From Humulus lupulus (taxonomy: Eukaryota > Streptophyta > Magnoliopsida > Rosales > Cannabaceae), in the NCBI RefSeq assembly GCF_963169125.1, contig NC_084795.1, forward strand, positions 278,018,122 through 278,082,121: 64,000 bases of DNA, given 5' to 3'. Positions 24,966 through 37,040 of the stretch are shown here, piece after piece. The notes under the pieces are model-generated. The model did not search any database and was not told where the DNA came from. It worked only from the letters and a program-made list of their open reading frames with translations. The stretch's first letter is position 1. Each line of letters starts with the position of its first letter. A program made the position numbers and the translations under genes.

Positions 24966-26239
24966 GAAATTTCCTATATATATATATTAAAATCAATTTG
25001 TTAAAATTAATTAATTTAAATTTATTTAATGTATCAAAGTTAATATTTTATTTATCGTGAAATATTTTAATTGATCGTTAACATTCAGCCCGTTTGGTAA
25101 AATTTTTGTTTTTGAATTTTTTAAACACAAAAATAGAAATATTATTTTATTTTTGTTTCTTTATTTTTAAAAAATAAAAATATGTTTGGTAACTATTTTT
25201 GTTTTTCAAAACAAAAAATAATAAACGCGTTTGATAATTTTTATTTTTATTTTTTGTTTAACAATATGAGGTGTTGATTTGAAGAAGAGAAGAAAAAAAA
25301 AATTTGAAAACTGTTTAAAAAAAATTTGAAAGTGAAAAAATTCTATTTTCAAAATTTAATAAATTCTAATTAAAATTTAAAAAAATAATAAATAAAAATA
25401 GAATTACTAAACACATTTTATGTTTAATTGCCAAATTTTTAATTAATTAAATAAAAAACTATTTTTTAAGTGTTATCAAACACACCATTATTTGTTAACT
25501 AATTTAAAATATGCCAACTTAATTAAGATAATATCTTAACCATACAAAAAAATATCTCAAAGTTCAACGTTGATTTTTTTATTTTCAAATAATTCTATCT
25601 AAAAGTGTTAGTGAGAGTTTGAAAATTCGTATACTAGTTCTAATTTTTGTTCTTTTTCTTTTGTAGATCTAAAATTCTAAATTGTAATTATCAAGATTAA
25701 TGGTTGAAGATATACGAGTCTAATTGGTTCGCGATTAGAAAATTGTAATTTTGAATAGTGAGATTCTGAAATGAAAATATGAATTTAGTGACTAAAAACA
25801 TATTTTTGAAAATGTGATTGGTTCAATATTTGTAAATTATTTTTTAGTTTTAAAAAGCTGAATCTATGATTGGTATTAAATTTGAAAATATAAAAGAAAC
25901 TGAATATGTGATTGGTTCAGTTGAATCTAAATATTATTTTAATTTTATATACATAGGTTGTATGATATTAAATTTTGATTTATCAATAAATTTAATTAAG
26001 TAAAATTTAATAATATTGATAAATTAAATTTGAATAATAATGCATTGATTAAATTCATAATAATATTGCATTGTCATTAGAATTTGGTTATAGGGTTTTT
26101 AGAAAAGAAATTTAGAAAGTGAGAAAACATGATTTTATTATTTTCAGTTTTCCTTCATAAAATTAGGATACAATTTTGAATTTTATTTTAAAAGACAGTG
26201 AACCAATCAAAAATTACGATGGACCCACATATTTTATTT
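24966..26239. other. AT-rich spacer with a hAT-like TIR relic at ~25088-25490
   Basis: The ends cccgtttggtaaaa and gttatcaaacacacc are imperfect inverted repeats around ~400 bp of A/T-rich filler with several internal gtttggtaa/tttgataa motifs. This resembles non-autonomous hAT-type elements. The rest shows no gene. Confidence 0.4.
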
Positions 26240-26415
26240 TGCAAAAATATGACTTTTTAGCCCTTAATATGCAAAAATATGGTAATTAAACTTTTCTTAG
26301 TTTGTATGGACAAATTTAATTAAAAAAAAATCAGATGGAAGAAAAAAAATATAGCATAATAATGATTTTTTTACAAAAATATGAAAAAAAAATCCCAAAT
26401 AAAATAATACTGGTA
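26240..26415. mobile_element. Short deletion derivative of the 53020-54640 element family
   Basis: The left side has gcaaaaatatg repeats and the string cttagtttgtatgg, like 53028-53100. The right side has acaaaaatatgaaaaaaaaatccc, like 54505-54530. The middle T-rich and palindrome blocks of the long copy are missing. Confidence 0.5.
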
Positions 26416-26469
26416 ACCATATTTTTTAAAACTTTATTAAAAAACTGTAATTTTCACTTTAAGTAATTC

Positions 26470-26850
26470 AATTTTGATTTATCAGAAGAGTGTCAATGTG
26501 GCCCAATAATAGGCTTTTTCCCATGCTTGCGCAGAAGGTTCAATGAAATGAGGAGAGAATCTCTTCTCCTTGTTGTAGAAGGAGTGTGGGACCCACATAA
26601 AGTGTTGTTTGTTTGTATTTAAAAAAATGAAACTTGCTTGAGAAGGGGTTGGATGGAGCGATTCAATGTGATCCATCCCATGTGCACCCTTGAATGAGAC
26701 ACAAATATGCCAAGAAAACCACAAGTCACTATCCATTGTTGGTTTGTTGAAGAAATGGACCCAATTAATAGAAAAAGTTACCATGTGGAACAAGATGATA
26801 AGATCAAGACTTAAATTTTGATTTTTTTTCATCTTTTGATGGGATTCTAA
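26470..26850. other. Unassigned higher-complexity block
   Basis: It is less AT-rich than its surroundings, with an open minus-strand frame of 116 codons (26482-26832) that I do not recognise. The string gagagaatctcttctcct forms a small local hairpin. It could be a decayed gene or transposon piece; nothing supports a working gene. Confidence 0.3.
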
Positions 26851-27008
26851 TTGACTATTACTCTATTTATTTTTTACCCTCTGATTGACAGCACATGTCT
26901 TCCATATTGGAGAATTTTAATTTATAGTAAAGTTGAATGTAATTCATGCTTTTCTTTACTTTGTATAAATTAGTGGTCACTAAGGGACCTTTCCTAAAAA
27001 AATGAATA

Positions 27009-27032
27009 TGTATATATATATATATATATATG
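27009..27032. repeat. (TA)n microsatellite
   Basis: A run of TA dinucleotides lies about 250 bp beyond the 3' end of RDR1 copy B. Confidence 0.9.
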
Positions 27033-27278
27033 TGATGTATGTACAATGTATTAAAATAAAAGTAACAGACTGGAGTTTTATTAGAAAAGAAACATATTTC
27101 ACAAAGCACTCATATTCTTCATAATTATACAATACAGCAAACGAATAGACATTCTGGTCATCATAGTCGACGACACTTATTTTAAATCACAATCACAACC
27201 CAATACTGATAAGAAAAATACATAGCTAAAGATAGAGGAGCTCAGCTCACTGGGAAAGTATCCAAAAGACTGGAGATG

Positions 27279-30200
27279 TCAATCTTCATAAGTTATATCT
27301 ATTGCACTACTGAATTTTCTCTCCAGTGATGACAGATCCAAAGACCTCCTAATGCTCGCTTTATCCCTTTTAATCAGCACTAGTTTGTCAAAAACACACC
27401 AGGCAAAGCTCAGGAAATGGTCTCTAGTCATATCTTCCTCGTTGCTGGCGCCCCAAAAGGCATCGTGATAAGTGACAAAGTACCAAGCCGAAGCTTTCTT
27501 GGCATACAAGTCATCATCACTTTCAGGGTTGTAGAACCAGGCTCTAGCTTCTTTTATAAGAGCTCTCACAGCATAGTTAGCTGATTCCAAGTCCCTTTTC
27601 TTGTTAAAGTGCCTTGACTTTGTAAGAACATTGCCACTGAGTATTTCAGCTTCAGTTTCGATGTCGTAGTAATCCATCAAGCTTCCCAACTTGTAGTCAT
27701 ACTGAATCTTGTGAGTCAGTGCATCTGATACGTAATCCTCAAAACCATCTACCTCCATATCAGAGTCATAACACCTCATGGCTACTTCCTTAGTGAAGGA
27801 TTTTATGGAGCTTGAGTGATTTTCTACATCCTTCACCTGTCGAAAGAGCTTCCCAATGACATGTTTTGATTCATAAGATGACTTGTCTGGCTTTTCCATG
27901 AAGTCTGGATATTCTTTGGCACGCAGACGGCTTGGAATTTTCGCAGGCACACCGGTTTTAGGGAAGTCCACAGCAATTGAGAATAGCTTTGCTAGCTCAA
28001 TGCATTGGTTGCTTTTAGCTTTCTTTGGCTCTTTATCAGCAAAAACTGTATGTGCATTTGCAATGATTCCTAAGCTGTCATTGACAATGTAGTCTGTGAA
28101 ATACTCCCGAACTTCCTGTAACACAATTACAATCACGTGGTATTGATTAAGTTAGAGACATTAACAGAGGTTTTTATTGGCAAAATAGAACATCTGAACT
28201 TAGTGCACTAATTGTAGTCTTAATGAATTTACTGAATTGAATAGAAAGTAACTATTATGTTCTCTTAATATGAATATGTTAATTATAAGCATTATAGTGA
28301 TACCTTCATTGTAACATCATGATCCAAATGTATAGGTTGTGCTGAAGTATAATCCATGGCTTGGAACTGCTGAGGAGGAATAAGCTCATGGTCCCAACAA
28401 ACAAAGTATATGTCTCCATCCAAATCACTCCCAGAGCATTCATCAGTGTGAGGTCTAAGTAGTTTAAAATCCATAATTAGTCAAAGTAGATAAATATAAA
28501 CCAAACAGAAACATGTAAAAGAACAGCAGATTTACCTCTCTCCTTTCTGAGGGAAAACAACACAATCCACCATGTGATGCAATGCTGGCACATCCACCGC
28601 TTGAAGGACTCGAATATCACCTGGATGTAGGCAAGGATTCTTGGCAACAACAACCTTTTTGTCAACAATAAAGGTCGATTGGCCTGAATGGCAGTTGAAA
28701 TAGACAAGGGAGGAATTGTCAAAGAGTTGCCTTGTAGAACACTGCACAAACACCTGACCATATTCTAGTGTCCCAGTTTCATCCAAACATCCCATCAAAG
28801 CTCTTCCATTTGGGATATGTATCCTTGTTTTGGTTCGGATTTCGAGCAACTTAGAAGCGCGAAAAGTGTGCAGCATCATTGAGAGAAAAGGCTCTTCATC
28901 TGGCTTATAACCGCACATGAGCATTTCCTTTAGAATGTTTGTGATTTCTCCAGGTGAAATCAGCTCCAACTCATCCTGAGCTCTTATAGGATCGGTCAAA
29001 ATAGAATCAAGCCGTCTCACTGCCTCCGTTTGCTTCTGGTCAAAAACATGATCCTTTACTCCAAGAGTTGACAGAAGGGAAATCAACTGGCGATTCAGGA
29101 AACATGGCTGGTACTTGCTCCATGCCAAGACATCTAGTTTCTTGTTCTCTGACTTGTACTTGCACATGCTGGCTCTTAGTGACAATTTCATATGAGACTC
29201 AGGATCAACAGCTACAACACCCTTATTCCCACCTATACGAATTTGAAAGGCTGATGGAGTGAACCTGTTAAGACCACATTTTTTCGCCACTTGATCAGCA
29301 AATTCTTCAGATATTTTCCCAATCCCATCAGAGAAACAGTATCTATGTCCACCTGTTTCCACTTCAATATCAGGAATCAACTCAATTTCATGCCAACCAA
29401 CACTCAATGTTTCCCTTGAAGAGCCAAAAGATTGGCCCAGCCTAGCAGCATATTTTGCCACATTTCGAATGCCAGAAAAGTCACCCATCCATCTCCTAAT
29501 ATTTTCAGCCGTAAGGCCTTCTCTTGAAGCAAACATCCAAACTGAGTTATCTCGCAACTGACTTGCTGAGAAGCCAAGAAACTCAAACCTCTTTTCACCA
29601 ATAACTATACCATCATTCAAAACAGAAAGTATCCTATCATAAACTCTTGTTCGTGTTCCTTCTTTTCTAGACTTTTGGCGTGTACACAAATCTGTTGAGC
29701 TCATTCTACTGAAGTCCTCGTCAACGAAAGAGACACGAAGAAAGTTGTCAATATCCTTTGCATAATTGCGCAACACACGATTCGAGAGATTCAGTTCAGG
29801 ACCACAGAAGTAGACTTTTGAAGGTGTTACTTGAACTCTGTGTACATACACAAGTCCACCATCTACAGCAATAGTAGGCATTTTAGGAACTTGCACCCCA
29901 GTCCTGTAGCTCATGTATTGGCTCTTGAGCCATCTCAGTGGATTGTAGCAGCAGTCTTTCAACTGATAAAGTTTGTCAAGTGCAGACTCTATGTATTCAA
30001 TCTTTATTCTAGTGGGATCCACTAACCGATAAAACTTGTCATCAAGTGCCTCCCCAGGAAGACATCCATGCTGAACCAAGGAGTTTATCTTAAACAAAAT
30101 CTTGTATGGCAAGTCGATAGGTGGAACCACAATGGGAACAAGGTCTGAACTAGAAGAGAAAGGTGAACCTTTCACCGTGGAGAATTGGCCCTCAACTTCT

Positions 30201-31583
30201 TTGTAGTAAACAAAGCCGTCACGAAAATTCGGAAGGCGATGCTTGCTTGGAATCTCCAAGCATAAAGCAGATGACTGGCCGATGCAGCCTGATGGGGTGA
30301 AATCAATATGCCTGATCCAACAGCTATCAGGAACATCCTTGTAGTAGTTCACAACAGAAGCATCTTTAATAAAAATCTTTGGGGCGCCAACCAACTAATA
30401 ATAACAACATAAAACAAAAAGAGAAAGTGTTAGCCATTTCCTGCAAAAAAACGAGACACACAAGGTGCTGTCATTTGAAAAGAAAGAAAAAAAAAAGTAG
30501 GAGATTATAAGGTTTTGTTATGCAATCATGAGTTACCTAGTTTAAATCATTGTTATGATTTTGCTATGAAAAAATGTAGCTGATAGTTAATAGAGTACAG
30601 AAAGTATATGCATATATATACTTGTGGGGTTCCTCAAATTAGTTTAAAAAGATGAAAATGTTTATTAACTTCAAGAAGGCAATAATGAATATATGATAAG
30701 AATGAGCAAACAAGTTTCAAGGGAAAAAAAAACAGAAAATCCCTGAGGTTCTTGGTGTATCAAAACAAGTCCATATTCTAAGTTTTAGATAGTCTAAAAG
30801 AGCTTTAAAGAAACATCTTCAGCAATTAATTAAAAGAAAACACTACTAGTTATGCTTCACAGCTTGAGATTTCAACATATGATTGAATGAAGAGACTTGG
30901 TTTTCAGACACATGAATATGCAAAATTTGTATATTATTTTTTAAATGTTGTTATTTTTACAAATTTCCCATTTCATGTATGTGTCCATATTCATGATTCA
31001 GTCTAAAGCTACATAAATGAGATTGGACATACAGTTCAAAAAAATGAGAGTAGGAAAATCAAACCTGGAGGACAAGAAACTTGGTAGTTTTCCCCAATGG
31101 AAGATGCAGCTCCATCTGCCAAATATTCTCAAAGGAAAGCTCCAGTTTGTAATCAACACAACAGTAAGTGAAAAAGAAGTAGAGCTTTCGGAGACCGATT
31201 CCGAATTTCACACAAACATTCTTCCTTTTCCAAAGAGAAGAAAACTGATCCTCTGCAACCTGACATCCCAAGTGCAGTGTTATGTCACTGATGATGCCGT
31301 GTGGGAATTCTTTTGGCCTTGCAATGATATCAGTGTTCAGCTCCCGGGCTTTTAGATACGAATCTTTGTACCAAAGCTCTTGATCCTCAGCCATGGACAG
31401 TATGGTTTCAGCACTCTCAGTGTCCGTGAATTGAACCTTAGCATGTTCCCTTGACTTGATGCTGTACTGTCCAATCTCAACAGCATATACAGTTCCTTCT
31501 CCTGTGTATTTCTCCAGAAAACTCTTCACTTGTTTCCCATTTTCAACTGAAGGAAATCCATACAACTGAATTGACTTTCCCAT
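27279..31583 (-). CDS. RDR1: RNA-dependent RNA polymerase 1 (RDR1), copy B
   Basis: Coding exons 31065-31583, 28536-30394, 28304-28454 and 27279-28115 give 1121 aa. Exons 3 (151 bp) and 4 (837 bp) have exactly the same lengths and phases as in copy A. The N-terminal RRM-like region begins MGKSIQLYGFPSVENG. FSDGIGKIS lies near residue 526 and the catalytic DLDGD at 803-807. The C-terminal domain contains YIVNDSLGIIANAH. The acceptor ttttgcag sits one base before the ATG, closing a leader intron. Copies A and B are clearly paralogous but far more diverged than the SABATH pair, especially in the N-terminal region and in the loop before VVVAKNPCLHPGD. The role should be dsRNA synthesis for siRNA production. 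The intact frame suggests both are retained under selection. Confidence 0.95.
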
Positions 31584-32066
31584 CCTGCAAAAAAAACCCA
31601 GTTAAATTACAATGATTTCTTGTGAATCAAGAAATAACAACTCTGTTCTACCACACGCATATATAAACATTAGTAGAACCTTATAGTATATATGCATATT
31701 GATCAGAAGTAAATTGGTCCATTTGATTAATAAAATGGAAAAAAGAGAAAGAGTAATAACATTGAATTCTCTATAACCAAAACAGAACTCTAGAAAAAGA
31801 AGCCCATTCAAATCAAAACATGATAAATAGAACAAGTAATTGTTCAAAAAATATGAAAAATCAATGAGAAATTAGAGTAAGATATACAATAAACATTATA
31901 GAACAACATGAAATGTAATTAATTATTCGAAAGAAGAAGAATCTGACCTGAAGTAAAGCGATTAATTAGTAGTAGTAGGATTTCGTGTTTAATATATATG
32001 TTCTTATCTTATGGTGTTATGGCGCCGTGATCGAAGAACATACATATATGTCTGGTATTTATAGTG
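31584..32066 (-). promoter_or_regulatory. RDR1 copy B leader exon, leader intron and TATA box
   Basis: The TATA box TATAAATA reads on the minus strand at plus 32056-32063. A leader exon then ends at donor cttcag/gtcaga (plus 31948) and is spliced to acceptor tttgcag at plus 31585. Transcription probably starts near plus 32030. Confidence 0.65.
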
Positions 32067-32104
32067 GCCAAGTGAGTGAAAACAGAGAGTAAAACAGACA
32101 CTTC

Positions 32105-32340
32105 CTCCGTCAATGTCAAGTCTTCTCTTATTGCGCCAACAGACGCGTAGAAATAACGGTCAGTGGAATATAGTTGCTTACGTGGCGTGATATAATTGGA
32201 AGTGTCAAGTGCCTTTTGTCTTGCTCACCTTGTGTTGCAAGGGAGGTTGTCCGGTCTCCCAAATTTCAAACAGTGGATTAGCTACCCAGTTAAAAAAGGC
32301 ATTCATCTTTCCAGCCAATCGCTGATTGCCACGTCATGTA
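32105..32340 (-). promoter_or_regulatory. RDR1 copy B upstream elements (W-box-like, ACGT, TGACG)
   Basis: On the minus strand, cttgacattgac (plus 32109-32120) holds two TTGAC W-box cores. GCCACGT lies at plus 32180-32186 and TGACGTGG at plus 32329-32336. WRKY and TGA-type factors act on such motifs in salicylate responses, and RDR1 is salicylate-induced in studied plants. The motifs are short, so the functional reading is inference. Confidence 0.4.
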
Positions 32341-32512
32341 GCATAGAATTTACTTGCAAAGTTACTTGTAGGGGCAAAGTGGTACACAAAATCATTGTGC
32401 GGACGCTCAAAATGTTTTTTTTGTTTTTTTAAAAAAAGCGAATTTACATAATCTTAAAATTATTATTTTTCTTTTTACAAAAAAGAAAAAAGTCTTAGGC
32501 TAATGACTAATT

Positions 32513-33805
32513 GGGTTCCATCATAATTTCAAGCTCCATAATTATATTTTTATGAATAAATTGGATGAATTTTACAAATGCATCACAAATATATATTAAA
32601 AAAAATTATGTACTCCATCTTGATGCTCATATATTAATAAGTTTTAAGTGTCCAATATTAAAAAAAACATTAGTAACGTTAATTACAACTACATACATCA
32701 AAATTAGTGTATTAAAAACACATTACAATTAAGAAAACATTTTCAAATACGAAGATGACTTCATAAGAGCTCTTGACTATGAGATTACTCTAGTTTATAT
32801 TACCAAAACAAACATATATAGAATAGTTTATAATTTATTTATTTTTTTGCTCAGATCAGAGAATTCATTAATTTATAAATATATATATATAAACACAAAA
32901 ATAATTAATTAGGTCCTTGCAAGGAACAATCTAGAATTTTGAGGAGAAGTAAGAATCTACAAATATAGCTAATATTATATGTTTTGTAACTTGAAAGGAT
33001 ATAATACCCCTTGTGGAAGAAGGGTGGACTATTATATAATTGACTAAATAAAATACTTTAAAATTCTTTTTTTTTTTTAATTTTATATTTGTCATTAGAC
33101 ACCACAAGGAAAAGAACTTGCTCAAGAAAAAATTGGTTAGGATGGACTAAAGGACTGAGTTACAAATCTACTACCAACCATACTATTAGGTCCACTTTTC
33201 CTTTTTCCACTACATGTGCTTTTTCTCTTCCTAATTATCTTTCTCAGCAAGTACTTCTAAAGAAGCACTTTCATGCAATAAATGGATGCCTAAAATCAAA
33301 TAATTGAATTATTCTCTTATTATCCTTTTAATCTCTATAAATATATATTTATATAGAGGATAGTTCTCATATGCATATCATAAAAATGTATGTACCGTTG
33401 TATTCTATTCTTCTGTTTTCGGTTTGTAAAGTATTTTTGTTACAAATTTTTTTATGATATTATGTATATTATAATAATTTAAAGTACTTTACAAATTTTT
33501 AGAAAATTAAAAATAATTTATTTAAATATTTTTTTTTATCAAAATAGTTTGTTACATAATTTATTATATGCGTGATTGTTTTTTAGGTGACTCTTTTGAA
33601 AATTTAAATATGCACATAATAAAAATCATATATATGTATAGGATAATGTTATTCTAAAGTGATATGTTATTATGTTATATAATTTTGAATAGGATAATGT
33701 TAAATGCTTCTGCGGCTTACTTGGGAACCATTTAGTGCATATTTGAACACTAGTAGAGGGCTGATGTGTTGGAGCTATAGTACTCTTGATATGCATCGTT
33801 TGATA
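32513..33805. repeat. Direct duplication, left copy (~1.3 kb)
   Basis: It is collinear with 35599-37040: the same order from gggttccatcataatttcaa through ttgctcaagaa and ttaggtccacttttcctttt to cactagtagagggctgatg. No gene. The last part includes a degenerate half of hairpin family 1 (33410-33640). Confidence 0.8.
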
Positions 33806-34575
33806 TATATTTTTTGTTTTTTTTATTATTTTAAGTTGGTGATCTCCAACACTCTTCACTTTGGTTGTGTGAGTGAGAGTTCTTTGTTTATTGTCATTGT
33901 TCTTTCATTTTATTATATTGTTTTTTATCATCTTTTTCTTCTTCTCTATTTACTTGTATTTTTTGTTTAGAGTTGTAATCATTTCATTTCTTTTGTAACA
34001 AACACTTTTATTTTATTTGTATCTTTTTGTTTAGAGTTGTATTTCACCATTCTATTATTCTAATTCTTCTCTTATTTATTTGTATTTTTCATTCATAGAG
34101 TTATAACATTATTTAATCAATCTTAGTTTATTTATATTATTTTGTCTAGAGTTGTAATAGTTTTTACCATTTCCATTGATACAATATATATTTTCCTAAC
34201 ATTCAAAAGCTTATCCCTTTATTTGTTTCAATGGAAGGTGAGACTATCAAAATCATGAATCAAGACCTAGTGAGGTTGGATAGGTTTGATGGATCCAATT
34301 TCATTAGATGGCAAGACTAAGGTGAGATTTCTCTTGACCACTCTCAAGATCGCCTACATCCTAGAGTTCACCCTTGAACCTCTCCCAACGCCATCTGATA
34401 AGGACACTCCCGAGGTGGTGGAGAAATGAAGGAAGAGGGAGGAGGACAATCTCCTTTGTAGGGGTCATATCCTCAACTCCCTCTCTGATAGGCTCTATGA
34501 CATCTACACTGAGACCAAGTCAACAAAGGAAATATGGGATGCACTTGAGACAAATTCAAGGCAGAAGAGGAAGGT
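33766..34575 (+). pseudogene. Ty1/copia leader and gag fragment
   Basis: After an AT-rich leader an ATG at 34231 opens a copia gag-like frame. LVRLDRFDGSNFIRW is followed by a stop where a Lys or Trp is expected. A shift then restores VRFLLTTLKIAYIL and a later ETKSTKEIWDALE. This is the UBN2-type gag domain of plant copia elements. Stops and frame changes make it non-functional. A possible LTR start, tgttggagctatag, lies at 33768. Confidence 0.65.
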
Positions 34576-34626
34576 ACCAAATTTTTTTGATTTCTCAATA
34601 TATAGATTTCAAGTTTTTTTGTAACG

Positions 34627-34775
34627 CCCTACTACCTAGGGACCGTTACGCTATGCATTTTAAACAATGCTAAACTCGCTAAATAAGTCATTTGGTCATA
34701 ATCGTGTAACTAAATGTGATTAACAGTCTAGGGTTAAAATTTTTGGTTACCTGGTTCTCAAATCGGGTATTGAAC
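34627..34775 (-). mobile_element. Fragment of a Ty3/gypsy LTR end
   Basis: The sequence tgtaacgccctactacc followed by ctaaactcgctaaataagtc corresponds, reversed, to the 3' end of the LTR at 48954-51375 (gcgagttaagc ... gggagttaca). It is about 150 bp and truncated. Confidence 0.7.
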
Positions 34776-34789
34776 CCTCTCTCCCTGCA

Positions 34790-35598
34790 ACTCAATCTTG
34801 TTCTAACTAGGAGAGTCAGCAAGCTACCAGAAGCGAAGCTTCTGGCCCCCTTTTGCTCTGGGCACGTCGGAACCGCATGAGTTCACCAGGGTGGAGCACG
34901 GTCCGCCAAAATCAGCATAGGTTAGCAGCTATTGATGGAACTTCACTAACTTGAACAGCAACCTGAATTTGACCTCCTGCGGATTAAAGAAAAGGAGGAA
35001 TGCAGCAAGAAAGAATGCAGTACTAGGACCGGACATAGTATCTAAATAACAAAAGGCCCAGAATTCGTTGTGAGGGAATGCTCTCTTGTTCACGAATGCC
35101 CCCCCGACCCTAATGAATCGAGTATGAAGGGGTCAGTCAGTCAAGCGGATGATCCAGATCAAGCAGTTGCGCTGTTGCCCCCGAGTCTTGGTTTGGGAAG
35201 TAGATTAGAGATGATCCCTTCTCTCCAGTAAGTGCAGTGAAGGACTCTCGCCTCACCCGCCCCTTTGAAGTCCATCTTGTTGTGATAGGAATGAACAAGA
35301 ACAAATAAGTTCGTCAAGAATGCTTTCCTTCACGGAGATCTCAAAGAAGAGGTCGAGGCCAACCTCCCGGTTATGAAGACTCTATTCGTTAATAATACAT
35401 TACCGAGAGAAATAGGTAAAATAAATTTTCATCCAAGATTCAATAGTTGGTCCATAATAAGGTCCCTCATAAGGCGCAGCTATGCATGTTTATATAGTCC
35501 ACTGGAACGAACTCCATGTTTTTCTTGGTTGGACCAACCCAACCGGCGATTTCCGACAAGTCTTTCTTCATTTCTTCATTTCTTGGTTGTTTAATAAG
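34790..35598. other. Organelle-like block with a copia RT scrap
   Basis: Its base composition is much richer in G+C than its neighbours, and it reads like plant mitochondrial intergenic DNA, suggesting a nuclear insertion of mitochondrial origin. At about 35310-35345 the plus strand encodes VKNAFLHGDLKEEV, the classic copia reverse transcriptase motif, followed by unrelated sequence. Plant mitochondrial genomes are known to carry such copia scraps. I recognise no mitochondrial gene in it, so the origin is tentative. Confidence 0.4.
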
Positions 35599-37040
35599 GG
35601 TTCCATCATAATTTCAAGCTCCGTAATTATATTTTTATGAATAAATTGGATGAATTTTACAAATGCATCACAAATATATATTATATCTTGAATAGGTTAT
35701 CAATATTGAATTGTACATTCATTACCATCATAGAACTGAATTAACTGCCATTAAAAAATTATAAAATCTTGATGCTCATATATTAATAAGTTTTAAGTGT
35801 CCAATATTATATAAAAAAACATTAGTAACATTAATTATAACTACATACATTAAAATTAGTGTATTAAAAACAAATTACAATTAAGATAACATTTTTAAAT
35901 ACGAAGATGACTTCATAAGAGCTCTTGACTATGAGATTACTCTAGTTAGTAGCTAGCAGTGTAGAATTACCAAAACAAACATATATAGAATAGTTTATAA
36001 TTCATGTTTTTTTGTTTTATGATTATTATTTTTTGCTCAGATTAGAATTCATTAATTTATAAATATATATATATATAAACACAAAAATAATTAACTAGTT
36101 CCTTGCAAGGAACATTCTAGAATAACCTAGAATTTTGAGGAGAAGTAAGAATCTACAAATATAGCTAATATTATATGTATTGTAACTTGAAAGGATATAA
36201 TACCCCTTGTGAAAGAAGGGTGTACTATTATATAATTGACTAAATAAAATACTTTGAAACTCTTTTCTTTTCTTTTTTTAATTTTTATATTTGTGATTAG
36301 ATACCACATCAAAAAGAACTTGCTCAAGAAGAAATTGGTTAGGATGGACCAAAGGACTGAGTTATAAATCTAATCTACTAGGAACCATACTATTAGGTCC
36401 ACTTTTCCTTTTTCCACCACATGTACTTTTTCTCTTAGCCATCACATCGAAAAGTACTTTTTCTCATTTTGTGTATACTCTCTTCCTAATTATCTTTCTC
36501 AGCAAGTACTTCTCAAGAAGCACTTTCATGCAATAAATTAAATGGATGCCTAAAATCAAATAATTGAATTATTCTCTTATTATCCTTTTAATCTATATAT
36601 ATATATTTATATAGAGGATAGTTCTCATATGTATACCATAAAAATGTATGTAAGTTGTTTCGGTACAATATTTTTTATGATATTATGTATATTGTAATTA
36701 TTTAAAAAATTCTGTAAAATTTTAAAAATTTTAAAATAATTTATTTTATAAAAAATAAGATTTAAATAGTTTTTTTTTTGTCAAATTATTTAAATAGTTT
36801 ATTACATTCGTGATTATTTTTTACGTGATTGTTTTTAAAATTTAAATATGTAAATAATAAAAATCATATATATGTATTGGATAATGTTATTCTAAAGTGA
36901 TATGTTATTATGTTATATAATTCTGAATAGGATAATGTTAAATGCTTCTGCGGCTTACTTGGGAAGCATTTAGTGCATATTTGAACACTAGTAGAGGGCT
37001 GATGTTGGACCTCGTACTCTTGATATTATATATATTTGAT
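35599..37040. repeat. Direct duplication, right copy
   Basis: Second copy of 32513-33805, with small indels (for example an extra ~55 bp near 36430-36480 and an insertion at about 35690-35760). The half-hairpin of family 1 is at 36650-36870. Non-coding. Confidence 0.8.

Noticed and set aside
34868..34906. Possible group II intron domain V (ggaaccgcatgag ... gcacggtcc) in the organelle-like block
   Set aside because: The lower stem looks suggestive, but the middle stem and loop do not follow the domain V pattern, so I do not call an intron.
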